Of a stretch of 64,000 bases of DNA, positions 1 through 8,708 are shown piece by piece. Below the pieces are notes generated by a model. It had not been told where the DNA came from. It searched no databases and was given only the letters and a program-made list of their open reading frames with translations. This DNA comes from Lachnospiraceae bacterium (GTDB lineage: Bacteria > Bacillota > Clostridia > Lachnospirales > Lachnospiraceae): positions 1-64,000 of the forward strand of contig JAJQBC010000124.1 of the NCBI GenBank assembly GCA_021203465.1, given 5' to 3'. The translations under genes were made by a program, and so were the position numbers. Positions within the stretch are counted from its first letter, which is position 1, and every line of letters begins with the position of its first letter.

Positions 1-60
1 GACAGTATTTGTCAGTCGGTAAAAATAAATTGAAGAAAATGAAAAAAATTTTTTGACTAT

Positions 61-73
61 GACACATTGTGTC
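61..73. promoter_or_regulatory. Perfect 13-bp palindrome, probable operator of the WYL regulator
   Basis: The sequence GACACATTGTGTC has two perfect 6-bp arms around one central base. It lies 50 bp before the WYL regulator start and just upstream of a TATACT -10 candidate at 86-91, so it covers the likely -35 region. A TTGACT at 53-58 is too far from that -10 (27 bp) for an ordinary sigma-A promoter. WYL regulators of the YafY type often control themselves; an autoregulatory operator is inferred. Confidence 0.5.
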
Positions 74-122
74 CATGTGAAAAAGTATACTGGGACTATC
101 AAAGAAAGGCGAGGAATGTGTA

Positions 123-1106
123 ATGGAGCATGGACTGGATGACAAGTCAAAACGGATTTTATCGATTTATACGCGGCTGCGGGAGGGACGCACCATCTAC
201 AAATCGCAGGAGTGCGCGGATTTTGGCGTGAATCCCAGGACGATACAGAGAGATCTTGCAGATATTCAGGGCTTTTTGTAGGATCAGGTCAGCGAGACCG
301 GGGAGCAGCAGGCTGTCAAGTATGACAGAACCTCCGGCGGTTATCGGTTAGAGACCGTCGTTGAGCGGCAGCTTAAGCCGCAGGAACTTCTCGCCGTGTG
401 CAAGATCCTGCTGGAAAGCCGCGCGCTCATGAAGGATGAGCTTTTTCCCATTCTGCACAAGCTTTCCAATGCGTGCAGCGGAGAGGAAGATCAAAAGCTG
501 GTGCGCGAATATATCGGCGATGAGATGTATCATTATATCGAGCTGCGCCACGGGAAAAAGCTGCTGGAGAGGATCTGGGAGCTGGAGCGTGCGCTGAAGG
601 AGCAGCGCTATATTCAGATTCGCTACAGAAAGCTGAAGAATCAGGAAGAAGTCGTCCGCAGGCTGAAGCCGGTGGGCGTGATGTTCTCAGAATTCTATTT
701 TTACCTGACTGCTTTCATTGAAAATATTGACCGTGAGAAGGAGTTTCAGAACCCGGACGATCCCTTCCCGACGATATATCGAATCGACCGTCTGGAGGAG
801 GTAGAAGTGCTCGACGAGCATTTCTCCGTGCCCTATGCGGAGCGCTTCGAGGAGGGGGAATTCCGCAAGCGCGTGCAGTTTATGTACGGCGGCAGGCTGC
901 ATCGGGTGAAGTTCCGCTATTCCGGGCCGGATATCAACGCGGTGCTGGACCGGCTGCCGACGGCGGAGATTCTCTCGGAGCAGGACGGCGTGTACACCGT
1001 GACGGCAGAGGTATTCGGCACGGGGATTGAGATGTGGATGCGGGGGCAAGGGTATATCGAGGAGATCAGCCCGCAGAGGGGAACAAAAGGAGAGGGGACT
1101 GCATAA
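123..1106 (+). pseudogene. WYL-domain (YafY-type) transcriptional regulator with in-frame TAG
   Basis: A DeoR/YafY-type regulator: an N-terminal winged helix-turn-helix (codons about 10-50, including TIQRDL), then a WYL ligand-sensing domain with FSEFYFYL near codon 187. ATG at 123 follows a GGCGAGG ribosome site. Codon 53, between the two domains, is TAG (279-281); the same frame continues with clear homology-like sequence to 1104, giving 327 codons in all, the family's usual length. Without readthrough only a 52-residue DNA-binding piece would be made, or a 236-residue WYL piece starting at 396. The stop codon abuts the next gene's ATG (TAAATG), so the two are translationally coupled. WYL proteins frequently regulate DNA-damage or phage-defence genes. 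Whether the TAG is real, suppressed or a sequence error cannot be told here. Confidence 0.8.
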
Positions 1107-2762
1107 ATGCTTACTTTTATCCCACCTTATATGGGAGAGGAAATCAAAAGCGGCGCGGAGAAAAAGATGTTCGGCGTTTTGGAGCATCTGGACACGAAGC
1201 GCGCTTTTGTGCTGCATTCTCTTGGCCTGCCAAAGCACCATACCAAGATTTACGGGGAAATTGACTTCGTGGTGGTGTGTGACCGCGGCGTCGCGTGCCT
1301 GGAGATCAAGGGCGGCCGCGTGGATTGCCGCGAGGGAGTCTGGTATTTTACCGACCGCTATGGCGTGGAGCGGGGAAAGACGGAGGGACCCTTTGCGCAG
1401 GTGAGCGGGAATATGTTCAGCCTGCGGACAGTGCTGAAAGAACGCTTTCCGGACAACCCGCACCTGAAAAATGTGCTGATGGCCTGCGGCGTCGTGTTTC
1501 TGGATATTGCATTCACCGCGTCCTCCGAGGAGATCATTCCGGAGATTGTCTATGATAAGCGGACGGAGAATATCACCGCTTATATCAACCAGATCTTTGA
1601 CTACTGGGAGACGCGGCAGCACAGAGCGCCGAGCCGTCTGTCACCGTCGGACATGGAGGAGATCGTCCGTTATCTTCGCGGGGAATTCACGTTTATCCCG
1701 AAGCTTGGCGATCGGCTGGAGAGCGTCGAGCAGCATCTACTGCGGTTGACCGCGGAGCAGGCGCAGCTCATGGAAGCACTGTCGCTGAACGAACGCCTCC
1801 TGATCGAGGGCAATGCGGGAACAGGGAAGACTCTGCTCGCTGCAGATTTCGCCGTGAAACGGGCTAAAACCGGCGACCGGGTTCTCCTGCTCACCTATAA
1901 CAAAAATCTTTCCAACGATATTCATCGGCAGACGCAGGAAATCGCGAATCTGAAGGTGATCAATATCCACGCGCTCTTCGGCGAATCGGTCGAGGTGGAT
2001 ACACAATGTCTGAAGGAAAATCCACAGAATTATTTTTCGGAGATTCTGCCGGAAGCATTTTACGATTATATCAAAAATATGCCGGAGGCGAAGCGCGCGG
2101 CTCTGCAATATGATCTGATCATTATGGACGAGGGACAGGATATTATACGTCCTGTTTATCTGTATTCTCTTGATTATTTGTTGAGAGGCGGATTCGAGAA
2201 AGGCAGGTGGGCGGTCTTCTATGATGGAAAGCAGAATATCTACAATCCGGAGTATGCCGACGGTATGGAGCTTTTGCAGTCCTTCTCCTGCACGAAATTC
2301 CGCCTGTTCGTAAACTGTAGAAATACCGTACAGATTGGCACTTATACATCCGAGGTGAGCGGCATCGCCGCCGGGGATTTCATCCGCGAGGTCGGCGAGG
2401 ACGTCCGAAAGATTGTCTGCGCCGGAGAAGCAGATTTCCGAAAGCAGGTCAAAAAAATCCTCAACATGCTCCGCGCGGAGAATGTGGCGATGACAGATGT
2501 CACATTCCTCTCACCGAAAAGATACGTCAACAGCCGCTTGAGTAAGGCGGCAATCCCGGTGGCGGAGATCGGCGGCGGGGAGGAAGAGAATCAGGAGCTG
2601 CCGCGTTTTGCCACGATACAGGGCTTCAAGGGGCTGGACTCGAAGGTCGTGATTCTGGTGGATGTGGAGGACATCCGTGAGGAACAGTACGCGCAGTTTA
2701 TGTACATTGCGGCGACGCGAGCGAGGACGCTGCTGTATGTGGTGACGATAGACGCGGAATAA
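1107..2762 (+). CDS. NERD-domain superfamily 1 helicase/ATPase
   Basis: 551 residues. The N-terminal 130 residues are a NERD (nuclease-related) domain, with GEIDFVVV near residue 50 and EIKGGRV near 66 matching its D...ExK core. A UvrD-like motor follows: Walker A GNAGTGKT (about 235-242), Walker B IIMDEGQD (about 338), CRNT (about 406), QGFKGLD (about 505) and AATRAR (about 534). It probably binds or cuts DNA while translocating; the substrate is unknown. ATG follows the WYL gene's TAA with no gap and an AGGAGAGG site lies inside the WYL end, so the pair is one transcription unit. NERD helicases are often found near defence genes; that role is inferred. Confidence 0.85.
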   Translation: MLTFIPPYMGEEIKSGAEKKMFGVLEHLDTKRAFVLHSLGLPKHHTKIYGEIDFVVVCDRGVACLEIKGGRVDCREGVWYFTDRYGVERGKTEGPFAQVSGNMFSLRTVLKERFPDNPHLKNVLMACGVVFLDIAFTASSEEIIPEIVYDKRTENITAYINQIFDYWETRQHRAPSRLSPSDMEEIVRYLRGEFTFIPKLGDRLESVEQHLLRLTAEQAQLMEALSLNERLLIEGNAGTGKTLLAADFAVKRAKTGDRVLLLTYNKNLSNDIHRQTQEIANLKVINIHALFGESVEVDTQCLKENPQNYFSEILPEAFYDYIKNMPEAKRAALQYDLIIMDEGQDIIRPVYLYSLDYLLRGGFEKGRWAVFYDGKQNIYNPEYADGMELLQSFSCTKFRLFVNCRNTVQIGTYTSEVSGIAAGDFIREVGEDVRKIVCAGEADFRKQVKKILNMLRAENVAMTDVTFLSPKRYVNSRLSKAAIPVAEIGGGEEENQELPRFATIQGFKGLDSKVVILVDVEDIREEQYAQFMYIAATRARTLLYVVTIDAE

Positions 2763-2886
2763 GGAAGGATTTATATTCGGCAGTTACTGGAAGATGGTGT
2801 TGGGAGAGGACGGTGCGGGATGAGATGATAAGCAGATTTTAATGGCAACTCGTAAATTAAATTAAAATAACAAAGGAGAAATCATT

Positions 2887-3306
2887 ATGAAGACAGAGTT
2901 TACAGAGGAAGAATTAGGTCTGGAGTTAAAGGGAAGAGAAGCAGAGGCTAAGGAGCTTCTGGAAGACGAGGATAAGATGGAGCGCTTTTTGGAGCGCCTG
3001 GAGAAGAAGCTGAAGAAAGTGCCCGCGGTGGGAGATAAGTTATCGGATATTCCGGTGCTGATATCTCTCGTGCGCTCTTATGTTAAAAAGGAATACACGG
3101 ACATTCCAATTGGAAGTATCATCGCAATTCTGGGTTCGCTTATTTATTTTGTCTCGCCGATCGACTTAATCCCGGATACCGTACCGGTAGTTGGCTATAT
3201 CGATGACATTGCAGTTATATCGTTTGCTATGAAAATGGTGCAGGATGATGTGGACGAATACAAAGAGTGGCAGAAGAAACACGGGAAGCGCGTTTTTGGG
3301 GATTGA
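2887..3306 (+). CDS. YkvA-like DUF1232 small membrane protein
   Basis: 139 residues with a charged, Glu/Lys-rich N-terminal 55 residues and then the DUF1232 signature: a hydrophobic stretch around residues 77-105 containing SPIDLIPD and VGYIDD. The family is widespread and its biochemical role is unknown; membrane association is expected. The start has an AAAGGAG site 7 bases upstream. It sits between the NERD helicase (124-bp gap) and the dynamin-like cassette (63-bp gap) on the same strand, so it may be transcribed with either. The function in this setting cannot be assigned. Confidence 0.85.
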   Translation: MKTEFTEEELGLELKGREAEAKELLEDEDKMERFLERLEKKLKKVPAVGDKLSDIPVLISLVRSYVKKEYTDIPIGSIIAILGSLIYFVSPIDLIPDTVPVVGYIDDIAVISFAMKMVQDDVDEYKEWQKKHGKRVFGD

Positions 3307-3369
3307 AAAAATATAAGCTTTAAAATTACAGAATGATAAAGGCTTCGTTGAAGCAGGAAGGATAAGTAC

Positions 3370-5529
3370 ATGAACATTACATTAGGACAATTACAGGAAT
3401 TAGAGAACAGCTGCATAGATTTGATGAACTCTACATTTGGCTTGACGGATGATTTAAGCGATATGAAAGACAGCAGTGAAAACATTGCAAAGGCCATAAG
3501 AAAGATCGTGCTTGCGAGTGAACTGGCTGAAAAGCAGGTTATCTGTGTTTCCGGGCTGCAGGGCGCCGGAAAAACGACAATGATGAAGAATTTCTATTGT
3601 ATCGATGATGGAATTTTAGATGTATCTACAGGGCGTGGTGAGAGAATTCCTGTTTTTTTCTGTGAGAAAAAAGACTGCACGGAAGTAAAACTTTACGCAG
3701 TTTGTTTAAGAAAAAAAGAAAGCTCCAAAGAAAACGCCGAAGAAGCTGCCTATGAGAAAATCTGGCTTGAAATCAAAAAAGAAGATTTTGTAAGCGCAGG
3801 AAAAGGTGATAAGATGGGGGACGATACGCATGTAATGTATCTGGAGGTACAAAATCCTTATAAACATTTTGGAAATGAAGCCTCTATGTTTATGTTGCTT
3901 CCCGGATTTGAAAAGGATGATGATTATTGGCAGGAACTGATTGATTTATCTGTGCAGGGCTCAGCCGCTTCTATTTTTGTGTGTAATGATTCGGAGATTT
4001 CATCAAATGATAATGAAGAGCTGCACAAAAAGATTGCGAATAAATTTGGAAATGGTGTGATTTATGCGATAAGCCATTCTGATATGAGTCAGGATGAAAA
4101 TGCGCAGGTGAAAGAAAGCCTGTTGAAATGCATGAATGCAACAAGTAAAGAAAGAGATCGTGTTGTTTGTGTGGGAGAGTATAATGATTCAAAAAAGAAT
4201 GAGAAATGGATTGACGAGCTAAAGAATTCTATTGAAAAATATTGTAATTCGGTGGAAACAGCGATCCGGAACACTGCGAAATATATTGGGGATGTTATCG
4301 ACAGAGATATCTTCCCGGAAATCTCCAACATGCGCAGCTGCATTAATGATGACGAGGGGGATATCCTTGCAATTCATTTGGAACAATCTAAGTTTTTGCA
4401 GGCCTTTGACGGCATCGTTAAGGATAGAAGAGATATGCTTGCGGATCAGTTGGAGGACAGCCTTGCCTGTTCCACCGACAGAAGCATTAAGCGACTGCAA
4501 AATCTATTTACAGATAAAGAAGATGCAAAGAAAAAAGGTGTTTCCGATCCGGGCTGGAAGAAAATTAGAAGAACTATCTTTGGACAAAGTGTGAATGATA
4601 TCCAACTGGCTCAGAAAAGGGTGGTTAAGGCTCTGAAAGACGAAGACGATGTCTACGATTTTCAGAAAGCCTTTGTCAAAGCGGCGGTTATGATAGAAGA
4701 GAGTGTTGAAGCTGACAATGAATGCAAAAGAATCATATCAGGTTCGTGCGACAGTGAAGCTCCGTTGGCCACGTTTGAATCCGAAGATAATCCGGTTCCC
4801 ATCAATCAGGAACAGAAGCAGGAAAGAATGAATCACATTATGCATGATGCCACATGCCTGCTGGCAAAAGAAAATACTGACAGGCAACAACTTCAGTACA
4901 AAAACGTAGCAGGGACGTTAAGAGTGATTGCAGAACTCGGGACGCAGTATTTTGCCAAGGTTACACTCAATAAGGTTGAGGAGGATAATCCATATTTGCT
5001 GAAGACATCCCTTAATGGGGAGCTGGATACGATAAAAGTTTCATATGAAGATATTCAGAGTAAGATAGGAAGTACGGAAAAAGTCCTGTGGGGAGTCCTT
5101 GGAGTAACCGGTGTTGATCTGGTTGATGATGGGGTTCTGAATGCTGTTCCGAAATTGGCTGCGGCGTTGGAAGTCCCTGTTGCAGTCGCTGGCGGTATAA
5201 CTGCGGTAATTATAGGCGTGACGACTACTGGCGCGGTTATACGAGATATCAATCGCTTGCAGAGAACTGAGTATGAATCTGCCGTTAATACAATCAGATC
5301 AATACAGAGCCAGGTAAAAGGTAAGTATTTAGACGCATATGACAAGGCCATGATCAGGATCAGAGATCGTATTGAAGATAACCTTATCGAAATATATGGG
5401 GTCAATAAAAAAATATTCAGAAAGACAAATGCATTGATCGCGTTAGGAAGAATAGAAAATGTTTTGGATGATATTTACAGAGAGGTAAACAACAGTGAGT
5501 ATGGCCTTGGAAACGCTTTTGGAAGATAG
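3370..5529 (+). CDS. Dynamin-like P-loop protein with C-terminal membrane segment
   Basis: 719 residues. A P-loop GLQGAGKTT (about residues 61-69) is followed by TGRGERIPV, which sits where dynamins carry the switch I threonine and an arginine-proline pair. The switch II position reads LLPGFE (about 175), lacking the usual aspartate of DLPG, and the base-recognition motif is weak (SHSD). A long helical middle follows, then a hydrophobic region at about 575-627 that could form a membrane hairpin, then a helical tail. This order (GTPase, helical stalk, membrane insert, stalk) is that of bacterial dynamin-like proteins. The DNA is AT-rich against the rest of the window. It overlaps the next gene by 35 bases. 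Role in membrane surveillance or phage defence is inferred. Confidence 0.7.
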   Translation: MNITLGQLQELENSCIDLMNSTFGLTDDLSDMKDSSENIAKAIRKIVLASELAEKQVICVSGLQGAGKTTMMKNFYCIDDGILDVSTGRGERIPVFFCEKKDCTEVKLYAVCLRKKESSKENAEEAAYEKIWLEIKKEDFVSAGKGDKMGDDTHVMYLEVQNPYKHFGNEASMFMLLPGFEKDDDYWQELIDLSVQGSAASIFVCNDSEISSNDNEELHKKIANKFGNGVIYAISHSDMSQDENAQVKESLLKCMNATSKERDRVVCVGEYNDSKKNEKWIDELKNSIEKYCNSVETAIRNTAKYIGDVIDRDIFPEISNMRSCINDDEGDILAIHLEQSKFLQAFDGIVKDRRDMLADQLEDSLACSTDRSIKRLQNLFTDKEDAKKKGVSDPGWKKIRRTIFGQSVNDIQLAQKRVVKALKDEDDVYDFQKAFVKAAVMIEESVEADNECKRIISGSCDSEAPLATFESEDNPVPINQEQKQERMNHIMHDATCLLAKENTDRQQLQYKNVAGTLRVIAELGTQYFAKVTLNKVEEDNPYLLKTSLNGELDTIKVSYEDIQSKIGSTEKVLWGVLGVTGVDLVDDGVLNAVPKLAAALEVPVAVAGGITAVIIGVTTTGAVIRDINRLQRTEYESAVNTIRSIQSQVKGKYLDAYDKAMIRIRDRIEDNLIEIYGVNKKIFRKTNALIALGRIENVLDDIYREVNNSEYGLGNAFGR

Positions 5530-7513
5530 GAGCCAATGGCAGCAAAACACGATAAAGAGAATTCAGGACAGTTTATTGAACAGGCCTGAAACTTCCCTGA
5601 ATATTAAGGAGGAAAAGCTGGTCGTAGTTTATGGGCCGACGCAGATAGGGAAGACGACGTTGATTCTGTATTTGATGGGAATATCAGACAAACGGCGTAG
5701 TGAAATTTATAATGTTCTCCGGGCTGGAATACCACGTGGCAATTCCTCGACTTCAACTGCAATCATATACCAGCACTCATCAGAAGATTTTTATGAATTG
5801 GGATATAAGAATAAAGACGGAAATGTAGACAGGGAGGTGTACGAAAGCAGGGAGGCTTTCGAAGACCGTTTAAAAGATATCAGGAAAGATGTGGAGGAAG
5901 GAAAAGCATCGACCGATGTTTTACATATCTACATTCCCCATTCTTATTTTGACGAGGGCAGCGAAGAGCATTCCAACATAAGCATTTTGGATTTGCCGGG
6001 TGATAGGAGCAGGAACCGGAAGGAAAGTCAGCATGCCGATGTGCTGATTCGCAAGTATATGTCTTTGGCCTCTGTAAATATCATTGCATGCAGGGCAGAC
6101 TCCATTCAATCTTTGGAAAATCTCCAGATACAAGGGAACAAAGATTGGAAACATATGGGGCATCGGTATATACTCGTTACGACCAGTTCCTACGGTCAAA
6201 GTAATATAAAGAAATTTTTTCAGAAGGACAGGAAGGAAAGAAAAAATTTTCTGGATTTCGTTAAAAACTATTATGCAAATGAGTTGGAAAAAGTTCTGGG
6301 GTCTGACTGTCAGATTGAGAGTTTTCTGCTGGATGTAGGGGATTCTTTAGACAGATTATGTAATGAAGAATTGAAGGACTTTCCAGAAGAGGACAGAAAG
6401 GAAGTCCGGGAGACTACTGCTCAAATAGCTGAGGAACTTCGCAAATCCATACAACAAAGGAGCGGGAACAGCTTAAAGGCAGCCATCGATGATCTGCGTA
6501 ATGGAGCATTAAAGAAATCCGAAGACAGGCTGAATAAAAAGAAACAGGATTTAAAAGATGTCAGGAGAACGATAGAAGAGTACGAGGAAAAGATTAAAAG
6601 TTTGGAGAAGGAGTTAGAGAATTATAATAAAATTAGGGAAGAAAAAGAAGAAAACACTTCTTTGTATGAAGACTACCGGAATTTGAAAAAGAAATCTGAG
6701 AGTCTGGAAAAGAACAAAAAGGTATATCTGTCACAAAAAGAGGAGTTCGTGATGGACACGTTGGATGTTGTGGTTAAAGAAAATTTAAAAAGAAATAATG
6801 TGCTGAAAGATAGAGATAAGAAAGTATCTGCCAAATTTCAAGAGTGTATAAAGGATGTTACCAGATTATTCCTGAATGAATTTAAATCAAATTCTCCAGA
6901 ATTGTCAATGGAAAAATCTTTTAATATAGAAGATGATGAAAAATTGACCGACCAAATTTATGAAGCTGCTCGTGGTATTGGTAAGTCCGATTATACCGAA
7001 GATCCTGTTGAAAAACTGGAAGAGTCCTTATATTCATGCAACCTATCATTTGTTGAACGATTTCGTAACCGAAAAAAATACGATGAATGCATGGAAAAGC
7101 TTTGTAAATATACGAATGAGTATCTCGATAAAATGTGGAAGGAAGTATATTGTGAACTTAAGAAAATGCTGGAAAGGAAGGAATTAACAGAAAAAATTAA
7201 TTCATGTAAATTACTTGAAGATAATATTAAACATAAAGAAAATAAAAGAAATTCGTGCCAAAAGGAAATAGAAGAAAAACAAAAGGAAAAAGAAAGGATT
7301 ATTTCTGAAATAGAAGATATAGAAAAGCAGAAAAAAGTTGATGAAAAAACTCTGAATGACTTTCGAACGATTGCGGAGAAGGAATATTCGAAGCAGGTAA
7401 AAGACATTGAAAATGATATACGAAACCATCAGATATCCGGCGTGGATCTGATGCCTTATATTATCTATCTGGCGTTATTGGAAAAGAATTTTAATCAAAC
7501 CATGTTGAGCTGA
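5495..7513 (+). CDS. GTPase-like P-loop protein with long coiled coils
   Basis: 672 residues. P-loop GPTQIGKTT at about 46-54 and a canonical switch II DLPGDRS near 166, followed by a CRAD/VTTSS stretch where the base-specificity loop would be. Residues about 325-430 and 585-660 are strongly charged heptad-like Glu/Lys sequence, predicted coiled coils. GTG at 5495 is preferred to ATG 5501 because AGAGG lies 9 bases upstream of it. It has the switch II aspartate that its upstream neighbour lacks, which suggests that the two form a mixed dimer with one competent GTPase. The end of the gene is extremely AT-rich. No named family is recognised with confidence. Confidence 0.7.
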   Translation: MSMALETLLEDRSQWQQNTIKRIQDSLLNRPETSLNIKEEKLVVVYGPTQIGKTTLILYLMGISDKRRSEIYNVLRAGIPRGNSSTSTAIIYQHSSEDFYELGYKNKDGNVDREVYESREAFEDRLKDIRKDVEEGKASTDVLHIYIPHSYFDEGSEEHSNISILDLPGDRSRNRKESQHADVLIRKYMSLASVNIIACRADSIQSLENLQIQGNKDWKHMGHRYILVTTSSYGQSNIKKFFQKDRKERKNFLDFVKNYYANELEKVLGSDCQIESFLLDVGDSLDRLCNEELKDFPEEDRKEVRETTAQIAEELRKSIQQRSGNSLKAAIDDLRNGALKKSEDRLNKKKQDLKDVRRTIEEYEEKIKSLEKELENYNKIREEKEENTSLYEDYRNLKKKSESLEKNKKVYLSQKEEFVMDTLDVVVKENLKRNNVLKDRDKKVSAKFQECIKDVTRLFLNEFKSNSPELSMEKSFNIEDDEKLTDQIYEAARGIGKSDYTEDPVEKLEESLYSCNLSFVERFRNRKKYDECMEKLCKYTNEYLDKMWKEVYCELKKMLERKELTEKINSCKLLEDNIKHKENKRNSCQKEIEEKQKEKERIISEIEDIEKQKKVDEKTLNDFRTIAEKEYSKQVKDIENDIRNHQISGVDLMPYIIYLALLEKNFNQTMLS

Positions 7514-7526
7514 GGAGAAATGTGAG

Positions 7527-8261
7527 ATGGAAAGTACACTGAAAGAGGAAGTCCATTTATTATTTACGGACAATATTGTGACTCCGATTGGGGAAAAGAT
7601 AGAAGGCCTGAAAATAGCGGAAAATTTTGGAGAATTGAAAAAGTCCGGAGAAAATATAGAAAAAATTGCAAAACAAGCCCTGACGGCAACTGATTTTAGA
7701 CGAGGAAAAGAAAAGTTTGAAAAAGATTTTAGAGAGCATGACAAAAAAATTGATAGTAACACCCAATCGGTGATTGATGAAATTGGAAAGATAAGTAAGC
7801 GATTAGAACAACTGGATAATCGATTGGAAAAGGAAGTGATTGTGAAAGAGAACGGCCTTCAGGGGCGGATAAACATGATGGTAAAGAATCAGAGTTCCTC
7901 AGAAAATCATATGAAAAAGGAATTTAAAGCTGATCTTGAAGAGCGACAGAACCACATCTTAAATGTTTTGGATAAGAGAGATAATGAGGCAGATAAAAGG
8001 TTTGGCAACATTGAGAGTACCTGCAATGCCATGCTGAAACGGTCAGAATTTGAAGGATGGAAGCTGGAAATTGAATGTCAGAATCAGGAAATCACTAAAA
8101 TGGTGAAATCTTTCTGTGATGACAATTCAGTTGTAGAACATATAGATTCTGCGTCAGTGGAGTTTGGTAAGATGAGAAAGCTGGTAATCGGCCTTATGGC
8201 AGGAAATTGTGTAATGTTCGCGGGTATCATTATCATGTTTGCTATGATGTTTTTGGGATAG
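7527..8261 (+). CDS. Coiled-coil protein with C-terminal membrane anchor
   Basis: 244 residues. About 215 residues are soluble and helical, with heptad-like runs between residues 75 and 170. A single hydrophobic segment of about 25 residues then ends the protein (LVIGLMAGN...IIIMFAMMFLG), so it would be tail-anchored with the coiled coil in the cytoplasm. It starts 13 bases after the GTPase-like gene behind a GAGGAG site and is surely in the same operon. Its likely job is to tether or scaffold the two P-loop proteins at the membrane. No family is recognised. Confidence 0.7.
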   Translation: MESTLKEEVHLLFTDNIVTPIGEKIEGLKIAENFGELKKSGENIEKIAKQALTATDFRRGKEKFEKDFREHDKKIDSNTQSVIDEIGKISKRLEQLDNRLEKEVIVKENGLQGRINMMVKNQSSSENHMKKEFKADLEERQNHILNVLDKRDNEADKRFGNIESTCNAMLKRSEFEGWKLEIECQNQEITKMVKSFCDDNSVVEHIDSASVEFGKMRKLVIGLMAGNCVMFAGIIIMFAMMFLG

Positions 8262-8269
8262 CGGCGACC

Positions 8270-8446
8270 ATGAAGTATGTGCAGACCCCTTTTTCATCCG
8301 GAAAACTGATTAATTCATTTGTTCCGCAGACAACAGAACAGATTCTCTCTTATCTTGGCAAAGTATATTGGCAAATTGAAGATAGAAAGGGAATCTCTGC
8401 TGACCTTGCGATGGAGGAGATTGAGAAGCAGCATGGATTCATTTAG
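8270..8446 (+). CDS. Short hypothetical protein, possibly a frameshifted remnant
   Basis: A 58-codon reading frame begins at ATG 8270, 8 bases after the membrane-anchor gene, with only a poor ribosome site. Its end (ADLAMEEIEKQHGFI) looks like ordinary protein. In the +1 frame the codons from about 8446 to 8547 continue with protein-like sequence (VKNSGKIKEDIEFAAGILYYIDTLDSKE), so a longer gene may have been split by a frameshift near 8440. No family is recognised. Confidence 0.4.
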   Translation: MKYVQTPFSSGKLINSFVPQTTEQILSYLGKVYWQIEDRKGISADLAMEEIEKQHGFI

Positions 8447-8551
8447 CATACGTATTGTATGTCAAGAACTCTGGAAAAATTAAGGAGGACATTGAATTCG
8501 CAGCGGGCATTTTGTATTATATAGACACATTAGACAGTAAAGAATAAATAT

Positions 8552-8570
8552 GGCGGGGAAATTCCCCGCC
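8552..8570. repeat. GC-rich perfect inverted repeat
   Basis: Arms GGCGGGGAA and TTCCCCGCC around a single A. It lies at the end of the dynamin-like cassette, where a terminator would be expected. On the plus strand no T run follows; on the minus strand the following bases are AT-rich. It could work as a weak terminator or mark a recombination boundary. The rest of 8571-8700 holds the palindrome at 8603 and otherwise nothing that I can identify. Confidence 0.5.
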
Positions 8571-8602
8571 GCCCGGTGGACCAGGGTCTTACGACCAGCC
8601 CA

Positions 8603-8621
8603 ATTAGTGGTCACCACTAAT
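8603..8621. repeat. Perfect 9-bp-arm inverted repeat in the island
   Basis: Arms ATTAGTGGT and ACCACTAAT around one C. It is 33 bp from the GC-rich palindrome and about 90 bp upstream of a promoter module. It has the form of a protein-binding operator rather than a terminator, since no T run follows. The binding protein is unknown. Confidence 0.45.
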
Positions 8622-8708
8622 CATTTCATAGTTATTTTATTCGTATTTTATTCGAAATATGCAAAGCCGTCAATCACATTGTTCATTTTTTGAAGGGGTT
8701 CAGCCAGG

